The position numbers and the translations under genes are program-made. Source: Smallanthus sonchifolius (lineage: Eukaryota; Streptophyta; Magnoliopsida; Asterales; Asteraceae). From it: a stretch of DNA of 64,000 nt. Location: positions 18,186,001 through 18,250,000 of the forward strand of contig CM042020.1 of assembly GCA_023525975.1 (NCBI GenBank), in the 5' to 3' direction. The notes under the pieces were generated by a model. It was not told the origin of the DNA and made no database searches. It saw only the letters and a program-made list of their open reading frames with translations. How positions within the stretch are numbered: position 1 is the first letter of the stretch; every line of letters begins with the position of its first letter. Shown here in pieces: positions 30,451 through 42,177 of the stretch.

Positions 30451-31671
30451 ATATTTTATTAAGGTCCAAGGAGTTGACTAAAGTTAAACTAGTGTGAGGT
30501 ATGATATCGTAAGCGGAGAAAGAGTGTAGCTCATTACCATGGAATTTATAACGAATGGGATGCTAAAAGAGGTAATGTTACTACATGATGTTCTTGTGTC
30601 GTTTGTATCCTGATGATGTGGGTACGTGTACGGAGCATAGCTTCGTACAAGAAGCAAGTATGTACCAAGCAGAACCACAAACCGTGTCTCCCAAACGACA
30701 AGGTGACGTGGCACTGATAAAAAAGACTTGTTTGGAATCTCTAGAAAGTCAAAGCTACAAAACAACAATGTTTAATATCTTTGGGGAATAGGGCATTTGT
30801 CTCTTTAGGAGACTATGACTCATTACACCAAAAGGAAATGGTCTTACTGCAGGTAGAGGAAAGAGAAAAGGATACCCCTGCATGCGGTAAGGAGTTGGCG
30901 ACAAACCAGCTAATACTTATCCAGGTTCAGGTATAAAAGAGAGGTCTGGGGTATTCAGGTACCAAGTCCGATCATCATCTTCACTTACACATTATCACAA
31001 TACACTTCACAACTCTCGATCCCAATTTCTTTATCACCTTCAAAGAATAGTTATCTTATTCTCATGCCGGAGGCTGATCGCAAGAGACCCCCTCCTGCGG
31101 TGAGACTAACGGTGCTTTCATCTTAGCAGGTACCTGAAGCAGCTGATACAACCCGGGATGTCAAGACCCTTACTCTGACCAGTATTTGTTGTAGCAGCAA
31201 GTAGTCCTAGCATATTTGTTGTAGCAACAAGTTGGCGCCCACCGTGGGGCGACGCTACTTAAAACAGAGATCCGTTCGTAGTTCCACTCCTTCTGTTCCT
31301 AAGTGTTTTTAATGCCAGGTGATGACATTCCTCCGGAGGTGGGCACGACTCCACCTCCCCATGCTACACAACCTGCTTCTAGCCATACGTCACGAGAAGA
31401 AGCAGGACGAGATTCTCCTGTAACAGACGAACCGTCTGTCGAACTGTTACCAAACAAATCTCCATTTCAGACTCCTTCTCCTGTCAAAATAGCAAGCGTA
31501 TCCCCCCGGACGGATACCTTGTTGCCTATGGAGATGATGGATGTTACACCTGAAGGCGTGAAGAGGAATTTCCTTCAGCTGAGGGAATTGATGAATTACT
31601 GTGTGCAAGAAGAACGTTCGAAGGGCGTTACAATCAGGCTGGCATACGAAGACGAACCTGAGGTGACATTC

Positions 31672-33285
31672 TGTCACACCCGTAACATAGGACAATCGTC
31701 TAACTAGAGTAGTACCTCCAACAGATATGTTCCCAGGAAAGATCGACGGGTCTAGAAGAGATTTATACACCGCTCTTTCCTTAGACAGAACATTCCGTTT
31801 GTCAGATAACTACATACCGGCCAGAAGGTCGCCTTCTAGTCGCTGTGACGTTGATACCAAAAACACACAGCGGAAGCTAAACCATAAAACTCATTTATTA
31901 ATAACTAAATTGTTTTACATTATAAAACAAACTTCTATTACAAACTAACCAAACCAACAAACGTCAGTTCCTGTCACGAAACTCAAAATATCCACAAGAC
32001 AGCTCTACCAAGCATGCCTCTGACCATTACAATCTTCCGACCAGCCAAATGACTATCCTCATCTATTAGCTACCTGGAATGCCACTAACAGATCCACCTA
32101 TAAAATCTTTAAAAGTAACTGAGTCAACATAAGTTGGTGAGTTCATGAACCTTTACCACAAACGGTTTAATCATCAGCATTCCATCATCCCACCCACATG
32201 CAACACTGATGTGAGCTTTTTTTTATATATATAATTGGCAACCTTTCCACCACTGGTCCTCTCACACCAGTATAAACGGAATAAACTATCCCACCCTACT
32301 GGTCCTCCCACACCAGTAAGATGAGATAATCCACCCATAGGTTCCATCCCACAAACAGAACGTATAAAGTACTTATTACGCATTATATATACATAGAATA
32401 AGGTGACTATTTTAAATAACAACTATGTAACAATACACATTAAGTTCAGAGGAACGCACTTGGGAAGTATTTCTGCTTATTGTATTGATAATAATATGTC
32501 AAATACTTCGGACAAAACCTCAACGTATATTTAATTGCTAGCATTTCTTAATTAAGATCTATAATAAACTTAAAATTATATAATCAAAGCTTAATGGTAA
32601 GTAACCAAGTTGTTGGAACCTTACCTCTGAAGTATCTACGGCTATTTGAAGGCGTAAGGCTAGAAACTGGACTTTCGCAAGCGAACTAGGGCTCGGGATT
32701 GGACCTCTAAAGTGTATGTGCTTTATAGTGAAAGAGATGTAAGAAAAGGTCTGAGCTAGACCATCTATTTATAGGGCCAACTTTCAAGTCGTGACGGACC
32801 GTTACTAGGCGTGCTAGAAACTGGACTTTCGCAAGCGAACCGGGGCTCGGGATTGGACCTCTAAAGTTTGTGTGTGCTTTATAGTGAAAAACATGTGAGA
32901 ACATATCTGAGCTCGACCATCTATTTATAGGGCCAACTTTCGGGTCGTGACGGACCGTTACCAGGCGTGACGGTCCGTCATGGCTTTGCTTGGTGGCTAC
33001 GCACTTCCGGACCACGTAACGGACCGTTATGGGTCGTGACAGTCCGTCACGAGTGCTGAGTCCGAGGACGCGTGTCAGAAACCATAAACCGCCTCCGGTA
33101 TTACGGCACAGACCGTTATGAGATGATGACGGTCCGTCAGGGCTGTAACGGACCATTATCCCGGGTGATGGTCCGTTATGGGCCTTTTTCTCTAATTTTT
33201 CAGTTTTAGTCTTTGAAGTTTAATTTGTTTATTCCTTAGGTCCTTATACTTAGTATTTCTTCCGAGGAATTTTCGAGGTGTTACA
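31672..33285 (-). mobile_element. Solo LTR (1614 bp) of a gypsy-type family, antisense
   Basis: It is bounded by TSD CATTC (31667-31671 and 33286-33290). On the minus strand it reads TGTAACACCTCG to CGGGTGTGACA, matching the ends of the LTRs at 50648-61545, whose last about 130 bases it shares closely. No internal sequence is present, so the element was reduced to one LTR by recombination. Confidence 0.94.
32660..32960 (-). promoter_or_regulatory. Duplicated TATA segment in the solo LTR
   Basis: A 154-bp segment starting CTAGAAACTGGACTTTCG occurs at 32660 and again at 32814. Each copy contains CTATAAATAG on the minus strand (about 32765 and 32922). The core promoter is thus doubled. Upstream of it (32955-33180) lie repeated ACGGACCGT-type palindromes. 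Confidence 0.8.
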
Positions 33286-33802
33286 CATTCTCACCTCTCC
33301 CTCCACCATCTGGGGTTTATACTGTCCAGGAGGAAGCAGCAGTCACCTCTAGTCGAAATCAGGTCAGGAGCCCTGTAACAGAAACAGGTCCTAGTACTCG
33401 AAGAGAGAACCCCTCTCTTCCCCGTCCGACAACCTTGGTACACGAAACACCGGGGTACACAGTCGAGCAGCTGCTGCAGCTCACACAACCTTGGTACACG
33501 AAACACCGAAGAAGATGAAGAGCAGAAGCAAGAAAAAAATCTTAGAGTTGAGTATAAACCCTTCGTATCCGGAGCAGAAAGTGAAGATAAGCGGTAATCT
33601 CTCATCCATAACAGTAAATAAACAATTTTTATTTAATAATTAGTAAATAATTTAATTTATATAATTTTAACACATAACATAAGACTTTCATTAATTAAAA
33701 ACTTCCATAATCTAACACTTAAGTTTAAATATTCATATTAGTTATTGGGCTTGATGACCCATAATGTTAAAGTATAGTTTTAATGGGCTTCATGGCCTAA
33801 AG

Positions 33803-34221
33803 TAGATGTGTACAAATCGGGTATTCTCAAGAACCGGTTCCAGGTCCGGTTCTTGGTTGAAAAACCGGACCCTATGTACCGGTTTCGGGTATTCAAGAAC
33901 CGGTTCCGGTAATTCAAGTCGAGTATTTCAAGAATCTATTTCCGGCTATTCGAAAAACTTAATTAAACATATAAATACACTAATTAAACATATAAATAAC
34001 TAACTTAAAAAGTCCAATAACATTAAAAACTTAAAATGTTACAAAATAGATAAATGTTTAAAACATAAACTTATAAAACATAGATAAATTATATGAAAAA
34101 AACTAGATTGTTTTCGTTTTTCTTTTCGTGACTCCGTTTTTTGATCATCTTCGTGACTTCATTTGGTGATTTATCAATCTCCTTCATGACCAGATTAAGG
34201 TATATTCATTTTCTGAAAGGG

Positions 34222-34297
<76 letters not shown>

Positions 34298-34493
34298 ATA
34301 TTTATATATATAACCGGTTCTGGGTAGAACCGGTTTTGGGTAGAACCGGTTTTGGAGAGAACCGGTTTCGGGTATTTTTAGAACCGGTTTTGACTAGAAA
34401 TATTGAAACATCTCCAGACCCTACGGGTAGGCTCGGGTTCAGAAGAACCGGCTCCGGTTCCTTGGGCGGTTCCCCTTTTTTTGTTCACGTCTA
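33803..34493. mobile_element. hAT-type MITE with expanded TA microsatellite
   Basis: The 691-bp element has TIR TAGAYGTGWACAAA and the 8-bp TSD GCCTAAAG (33795-33802 and 34494-34501). GAACCGGTT words fill both arms. The centre carries an (AT)n run at about 34229-34312. Confidence 0.94.
34229..34312. repeat. (TA)n microsatellite
   Basis: About 84 bases of near-pure TA repeats with a few TTTA interruptions. It creates artificial Ile/Tyr frames. Confidence 0.97.
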
Positions 34494-34501
34494 GCCTAAA
34501 G

Positions 34502-35798
34502 TGGTGTAAATGAGTTATTGGGTCGGCCTAAGGCCTAATGGGGTTATAATTTGCAAAAGTAGTCTTTAAATCAGTAGAGTTAGTGAAATATATTTATCAA
34601 AACATATATTTGAGCTTCTAGTCTTAATATCATTAAAATGGTTGTTGGGCTGGTTAGGCCTAACTAGAACGTTTAAGTGAGAAAACAAGTTTACTCTGTT
34701 CAAATGATCTGAAATTCGGTATGGGCTTTCATTAGAACATTATTACAAGTAAATGGGCCAAACTTCTCTCCAAAATACCTCAGTCCAGCCCGAGGGCTTA
34801 TTGGGCCGGTTTTAGACCCAACAGTGACATAGTTTACTAAAACGTTTAATGAAATGGGTTTCGGGCCTATCCAACTTTAGAGAATTGTTTTATAAATTGT
34901 TATAAGTACAAAAATATGTTAAAAAATACTTAGCCAACGTTTTATATTCAAAAGTCCATTTAATATCGTTTAAACGCGTAAATTGTTGTGTAAAATGTTT
35001 ATTTATAAACAAATGCCAAAACAATAGTTGTAACTCTTTTTATAGGATATGTACCAAGCATTATTAATAATACCATATTCCAAATATTCAGAATACACAA
35101 CTTAGCTCAAAATCATCGTTTTAGAGGTTTAAGCTTAAATGTCACAGTTTTAACCGTTTAAGCAAGCGAACACGCAATTAAATGAACTATTACACTTATA
35201 CAACTTATACTTTATGTAAATAAACACATTTTATGAAAATAGCGTGCAAGGTCTTGGTTTTGGTCCTAATGGTAACGCGTAGCACAACGATAAGTTGCAT
35301 TCGGTGTTCCACTGGCCCGTTTCAGGTTTGGAAGTTGTGTCACATCTTGGATAGGTTCAAGGATGATGTTAGATGGCTCTAACCACGTATTAACCTTTTG
35401 TGAATACTTCCGAATAATCCTAAATTCTTGGATACGAGTTAAACCCCAAATAAACGTTAACGGAAATGAAGAAAACGAAGAACAACGATGGGTTTTCGAG
35501 GTGTACCTTCTTGGACAGATTATTATCGTGGTTTTGGCTTGTTAAGGATGAGTTTAACTAGGCGAATAACTTAGGAGTATCCCTAAGAATGAAGGTGACG
35601 GGTCAGGGTTTGAATGGAAACAATACATATGTTAATAACACAAGGGATGTAGAGTTTATGCTTATCGAATGTGTAGGTCTTCTTGGATGGCCTTGAACAC
35701 TTGAATACTTGCTTAGATCGGAGGTGATTCTTTAATTTGGAAGGCTCCACTGAGAGAGACATTGAGAGAGTTTTTGGAATGTTTGAAAGTCACACACA

Positions 35799-35800
<2 letters not shown>
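34502..35800. other. Unassigned sequence, possibly LTR-like
   Basis: Phrases such as GGGCCGGTTTTAGACCCAACAGTGACA (split here: GGGCCGGTTTT and AGACCCAACAGTG at about 34793) are common in plant LTRs, but no boundaries, partner or TSD were found. There is no gene. Confidence 0.35.

Positions 35801-35868
<68 letters not shown>
35801..35868. repeat. (GA)n microsatellite
   Basis: Nearly uninterrupted GA dinucleotides. Confidence 0.97.
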
Positions 35869-35870
<2 letters not shown>

Positions 35871-36434
35871 TATGAAATGAGATTGGGTGTGTGTTTCAAG
35901 ACTGACAAGAAAAGGGAGAGGTGGGTTAATGTACGGAGTCTTATTTCCGTTTTGAGTATAGGAAGCCACAGAAATGCGACACTTGTCTTGGACAGAGCGA
36001 TATTTTTGTCAAATATAAATTTACACTTTAATCATGCTACTTTTTATGACGTATATAATCAACTACTTAATTACACTACGTTATTAAGCACATATTGTAC
36101 GCTGCGTAATTACACTATGTATAATGCACACAGAACGAATTTTTTAAAATATCGGTTTTTTTAATAAAAATTATATTGCAATATTATACTTAAACTAAAG
36201 ATAATTAAATTCTTGATTTTAAAGTATACATTTTTTTTAATTAATGAAATATATAAAAGGTTATTTAAGTTTAAAAAAAATAATGAATCTAAATAAAATT
36301 CAACAATAGTAACTTTTTCCATTATTCTCTCAAAGCCTTTTTACTTGTTTCCTTTTATAAACGTGACACCCTCAAATCTAAACCATTGGTTATTCAGATA
36401 AAAAACCCATATTAATTTTTACGATTCTCACACT

Positions 36435-36707
36435 TAGATGTGCACAAAACGGTTATTTAACCCGTACCGGTTTCAAACCGAACCAAAACCGGTTTGGTTA
36501 AAAAAAGTCAAAACCGGTTTGAGAGGGGGAGTTGACCGGGTTTGACCGGTTTAAAATCGGTGTGAAACCAGTTTTTGAGGGGGTTTTGACCGGTTCAGTT
36601 CGGGTTAAACCGGTTTCAGTGTATAGGATTCAAAGCGACGGTTTGAACCAGTTTCAAACCGGTTACACTCAAACCGGTTTGACTATCGGTTTGGACCGGT
36701 TTGAGAT
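36435..36707. mobile_element. Truncated relative of the CCGGTT-rich hAT MITE
   Basis: It starts TAGATGTGCACAAAACGG, the same terminus as the element at 33803, and is filled with AAACCGGTTT words. The opposite terminus (expected CACATCTA) is missing, and the sequence changes abruptly at about 36707. Confidence 0.6.
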
Positions 36708-36887
36708 CCCTTTTCGTATATGGGCCTGAACTCATTGAAAATAATGTATGGATAGAACGAGACTCAATGAATGGATCCAGTAAAGATCAAGATGGTCTTA
36801 ACTGCCTTCAAAAGGTGTTCCATCCATAAAAAGTGTCGCTAAAGCCTCTACAGACTACGGCCCTTTTCGTATATGGGCCTGAACTCA
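36708..36887. repeat. 27-bp exact direct repeat, 153 bases apart
   Basis: The 27-mer beginning CCCTTTTCGTATATGGG occurs at 36708-36734 and 36861-36887. Confidence 0.9.
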
Positions 36888-38957
36888 AAGAATTGATTTA
36901 GCCCATTAATCACATAAATAAACTTCTTTCAAATAGGCCAATCCACTAAAAGATAAAATTCAAACCTCTATAAAATTTTATATGTAAATCTAGTTGGAAA
37001 CTAGTATTTTATTCTGTGTAACCGAGTTTATCCTTTGGTTTGATCGGAAATAAAATCTTTTGAGAATAATGTATTAATTAAACCAAGGACATAATTGATA
37101 TAACAAAAAGATTAATAAATTTTTAACATGCATTAAAAGATCTTAGATGTTATCACATGATATAACAAAATCTGAGTGTATTCTCTCTTTCTTTTTCAAA
37201 TACGTTTATTTCGTATAGTATCTAAATTTTCTAATGTTTTACTAAAATTACTGAAAGTTTTTCGTCCCTCTAAAATCACTCAACTTTCATTATGGGACTT
37301 GGAGTGGACTCGGGGAATGGCTTGGGGCGATTAGGAAAATGGGAACACAGCCTCCTCCTTGTTGGTGCCGAAAAAAAACTCACCTAATTGGTGGTGAGTC
37401 CCTGATGCTTTCATTGAAAGAATTGGAGCATAATTGATCAAGGGGAAAATGGGGAGTTGGGGTATAATGCTGATGTGGAGCGCGGGGAAAGTCCAAACCG
37501 CTCCGAATGCCCTTAGATGTTCCAATCTTGTACAATTTATTATACATGTTAAAATTTCCAAAAGTCAAGTAAGACAAAATTACATATACGACACTTGATT
37601 ACTATCTAGTGATTATGTTTTTTCAATTTAACTTGAAATAGGACGTAATAGTGAAGAAAAAGATTCACTAAATAATAGTCAAGTTTCATAATTGTTAAAT
37701 TTAAGTCATTTGTAAAAAATAATCACTGAATAGTAAACAAGATTTATACATGTTTCATTTGCCTCATATAATTAAAAAAAACTTAAAATTATAATTTTTT
37801 TTATAAAATTGGAATAACTAATAAAAGTTGAGTGACTTTAATAGAAATATGCAACGAGTCACATGTAAGAAGAAGGTAAAAGCGATTTAACTAATTTATG
37901 AAAATCATATATTTAACATTGAAAATATTCTCGAACATTTGAAGCAAGGTCTATGAGCTTAAATTTTCGTTATGCACTCTGATTTTATAATGGTCTACCT
38001 TAAAGTACTTGCTATATATAGATTCAATGTCTATCTAAGATATTTTCTCCTAAAATGTTATGTATTATATTTAACCACATATATGTAGTATAAATCAAAA
38101 CCTTAGGCTCATGTATCAAATAGCTAGAATGGGTATATTCATTAACAATATATTATTATAACTAGGTTAGAAACCATGTATTACATGAGTCTAAGGCATA
38201 CATAGTTATTTATTTATTATCATAAGGATAAGTAAAGCATAAAAGTAGTGTTTTTTTTAGTTTTGTCGGTGATCTATTAGCAACTATCAAAAGTGATAGG
38301 AAATAAGAGTGCGGTAATAGATATAAAATTGAAATAAAATGAAACGGGTAGAAATGGATATATCTAATGTTCGTTTGTGATACAGGAACACCACACAAAC
38401 AAACAATAGGGCAAACTAAAATTGGATTAAGATAAAGAAAAAACTACTTAATCCAACCTTAGATTCCAAAAACACCATTCAAGTTGCCAAACTTGAACTA
38501 GCATGGAAAACCTCTCTCAAAGTAGAGAAACTCAGAAAATTCATTTTCAACATAAAACTCAATCTGCTCTTCTCATTCATTCAAACGTAAACACATAAGG
38601 GAAAATAGATCATGGCCTAGAACATGGGTACACCGCTACTACATTTTAGGAAATTGGAAAATAACTAAAATGGGAATTAAATAAAAATAAAAGAGAATTA
38701 TAAAACACATGCATAAAGTAAAACACCATGGAGTAGTAGTTATTGGTGTGCCAATTATCCCATGTGCATGCAAAATTACGTGAGGCTTGCATGGATCAAG
38801 TTGACCCAAGTTAGTGCTGACCCGCTGGTTGCTTTCGACCCATCTTCACTCTTCAACGACTAAAATTATTACCGCTAGTGACCATTGGCTCGGGAGATAG
38901 CTATCATAAAGACTTTTCCGTCAATAAATTTAGGTCGGTAAAGTCTGTTTTCTAGTG
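36888..38957. other. AT-rich stretch without recognisable features
   Basis: No gene is supported. Overlapping minus-strand frames at 37331-37577 show no known family. Confidence 0.5.
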
Positions 38958-38972
38958 ATGATTTGGAGTATT

Positions 38973-39110
38973 TTTTTTGAACGGTAAATTTACTCTACTC
39001 TTACTCTTAATATTAAATTACACAAACTAATTCACCCCATGCTTGAGTTTGAACCAGAACCTTCCATCTAAAAGGTAAGAGGCTCTACCAAGTGAGCTAG
39101 TACCACGTTA
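38973..39110 (-). mobile_element. tRNA-derived SINE
   Basis: On the minus strand it has a pol III A box (TAGCTCACTTGGTAGAG, about 39101-39085) and a B box (GGTTCAAACTC, about 39059-39049), and ends in CCGTTC plus an A-run. It is flanked by the 15-bp TSD ATGATTTGGAGTATT (38958-38972 and 39111-39125). Length 138 bp. Confidence 0.92.
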
Positions 39111-39535
39111 ATGATTTGGAGTATTGGAATTTAGACACAAGATAAAGAATCTTATTTACATGGACACACTCGCGTATCAACTAATTTATTATGATCTTAT
39201 CTTGTTTGCATTCATAGTTTACCTTTCTTGTATCGTCTTAATAGTTTTACCAATAAAAATTCAAAAACATTTATCTTTTCTTTTCACTCTAGGCTAGTTA
39301 GTAACATTATTTTTTTCTTTTCTTGTGAATTACCATAATTCTTTGCAACCAACCGACCTTTTAACCGATGTAGTAGAACATTAGGAATCTAGGATTAAGT
39401 AATTTCGCAATGAACACCCATTTACAACCAACTTTGCACTTTCTAGAGGGAAGTTGCACCATTTCCTAAATATGATTCCTCTTTAATATATGTGTACTTA
39501 TGTTCCTATATTTGTCGTATATATATGTATACAAA

Positions 39536-39845
39536 TATAGGAAATAGTTCAAATGATAACCAGTTTTTATATGATAATCGTGATAATCACTTTCAAACAA
39601 TCACATAATTTATAAATTATTTTTTCTTTTAACTGCTAAATACTTTTTGAACATATATCTTGAACATAAATACGAAAATGATTAGTGTTACATATACGTA
39701 CCAAATAATGTTACATATACGTGACACAAAGTGTTTACGTATATGTAATACTAACAGAATGATAATTGTTACATATACGTAACACTATGCTTAATAGTGG
39801 TTATCACATAAATATTGATTATCATTTGAACCTCACCCTACAAAT
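39536..39845. mobile_element. TA-associated (Micron-like) MITE
   Basis: The ends are inverted (TTCAAATGATAA at about 39548 and TTATCATTTGAA at about 39818, preceded or followed by ATAGG/CCTA) and abut short TA runs on both sides. The interior repeats TTACATATACGTAACAC-type words. No TSD other than TA can be shown. Confidence 0.7.
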
Positions 39846-40261
39846 ATATATATATATATATAAATAAAATAAAAACCCATTTGAGTTGAGAAAACTCATG
39901 AAAATCCTATGTAACTTTGTTTTTTTAGGCTGTTTTTAGTAACATTTTCTTTACCAAAAAACTAAAAAAGAAAATAAAAAAAACGCCGACTACTTTTTTT
40001 AAAAAAAATCATGAAAAAATAACAAAAATTCACGTTTTTGTATCATATGTCAGCATGTTATATACGTAACACATGATTTTACATAAGTAAGCTCTTTTTT
40101 GATTTTTTTTTTTGCCAAAAGTTATAAAATTAGATATAGAATGTATTAAAAAAAAATTTCACCGCTTTTTAACCGTTACATATGTTAATAGAGAGTTTCC
40201 AGAGTTTCTCAACTCAAATGGTTTTCTCCATATAATTCCCCTACATATATACACATATATA

Positions 40262-40736
<475 letters not shown>

Positions 40737-40798
<62 letters not shown>

Positions 40799-40819
40799 CA
40801 CACACACACACATATATAT
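40737..40819. repeat. (TA)n(CA)n microsatellite
   Basis: A TA run followed by ACACAC and then TA again, between two MITE-like units. Confidence 0.96.
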
Positions 40820-41495
40820 AAAGGCCGGTTATTGTACAAAGAGGTTTAGTGTACGAAGGCCCCAGCATGCGACACGTGTTCAGTGGGTGAGGGGTATATC
40901 TGTCCGCGCTATAATAATAACGCATGTTTTATAAATAATAACGCATGTTTGAAATGATAATAACATATGTTTAAAATGATAATAACGCATGTTTAAAATG
41001 ATAATAACGCATGTTTAAAATGATAACCACACATGTTTTATAATAACACATGACCATAATCACGTATGTTCTATAATAACGCATGACTATCATGTTATAC
41101 GCATAATTACGCATGTTATACGCATAGTCACTCATGTTTTATAATAACGCAAAACCATAATCACGCATGTTATACTTACAGCACATCGACATTTAAAAAA
41201 AGTCAATTTTAAAAAAAATAAAAGTATAGCAAGACTATACTCAAACTAAAGAGAATAAAATGCTCCATTTTATGGTGTAATTTTTTTATAAAAAATAATG
41301 TCGTTTAAAAAAGTTATACGTCTTTTAAAAAATGGTGGAACTTGAAAAAAAGTCAACAAAGGTAGGCTATTCCAATTTTACCGTTTTAGATACTTTTCAT
41401 GCATAAAACGATCTTAACTCTTGATTTCCTAGATCAATGATCCAGAATCCTTCGTACCTTCGTATGGAAAAAAACCTTTGTATTCAAACATTTCT
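40820..41495. mobile_element. MITE-like unit with internal minisatellite
   Basis: Imperfect inverted ends are seen: GTACAAAGAGGTTTAGTGTACGA at about 40835 and, on the opposite strand, ATACAAAGGTTTTTTTCCATACGA at about 41455-41485. Between them are several units of ATAATAACGCATGTTTAAAATG-like sequence from 40909 onward. It is bordered by TA runs on the left and, beyond a CT-rich tract, on the right. Boundaries are approximate. Confidence 0.5.
40909..41190. repeat. Minisatellite, about 22-bp unit
   Basis: The unit ATAATAACGCATGTTTAAA(ATG) is repeated, well conserved to about 41020 and degenerate afterwards as variants of AACGCATG. Confidence 0.85.
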
Positions 41496-41536
41496 CTCTC
41501 TCCCTCTCTCTCTCTCTATCTATATATATATATATG

Positions 41537-41921
41537 TATACTAGTTTAGATCCCGTGTATACACACGGATGAAAAATATCACTAAATAAATTTTTTTAAT
41601 CTTTATAGGTATACTAAAGATAGAAACAAAACACATAATATGTAAAAACTAATATATAATTGGGTTTTAAAAATACATTAAGTACTATTTAATGTAATTT
41701 GATTGAAAATAAAAGTTATATGGTTAGATTTTAAAGTTTCATAAGAGATAATTTAAAAACAAATTTGTTTTATTAGTATAATTAAAATTTTCTTTAAATA
41801 TATATTATTGTTAAAAGATGTAGGTGCAATTAATAAGAGAGAGAGGCGAGAAAAAAATGATGAGAATGAATGTGGAGGCGACACGTGGCATGTAAAAACC
41901 TTTATTTATTATATAGTATAG
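41537..41921. mobile_element. Possible short MITE (weak)
   Basis: It starts TATACTAGTTTAGATCCCGTG and ends TTATATAGTATAGAT, giving a short inverted TATACTA, and contains CGACACGTGGCA near the right end. This arrangement recurs widely in plant intergenic DNA, but the TSD (TA) is uninformative here. Confidence 0.4.
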
Positions 41922-42177
41922 ATGTTTATGTGTATGTACGTATTATGTATGTGCACATGTATGCTTTATGTCTATATGTATGTATATGTGAGTATGCTTC
42001 AAGTTCGGCTGATCAACGTATTTGGTGGCCAAAGCAAACTAAAAAATTCGGGGCCCTTTTTCAAAAGTCATGTTATAAATATTCAAACTAATTTCATTTA
42101 TTCAATAAAATAAAAATAACAATAAATAAAAATAAAAAATTAAATAAAATAAATTAAAAAAAACATAAATATTCAAA

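Larger units (their letters stand above)
31312..33517 (+). pseudogene. Gag N-terminal part of the Tat-like element, interrupted
   Basis: Frame 31312-31671 encodes an acidic, Pro/Ser-rich Gag start (PPEVGTTPPPHATQ). It resumes in the same frame right after the solo LTR at 33291 and runs to a TGA near 33515. A 24-bp segment (33429-33452) is duplicated at 33485-33508. Capsid, zinc knuckle and Pol are absent. Confidence 0.75.
30600..33605 (+). mobile_element. 5' end of a Tat/Ogre-like Ty3-gypsy element, split by a solo LTR
   Basis: LTR-like sequence with a TATA motif (GGTATAAAAGAGAGG at about 30932) ends near 31230 and is followed by the PBS-like TTGGCGCCCACCGTGGGGC at 31231, typical of Tat-lineage elements. 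A Gag-like frame then starts MPGDDIPPEV (31312). The left edge of the LTR was not fixed and no 3' half exists, so it is a truncated element. The solo LTR 31672-33285 interrupts Gag. Confidence 0.8.

Noticed and set aside
30484..30791. Frames on both strands
   Set aside because: They lie in the U3-like part of the Tat-type LTR and have no domain.
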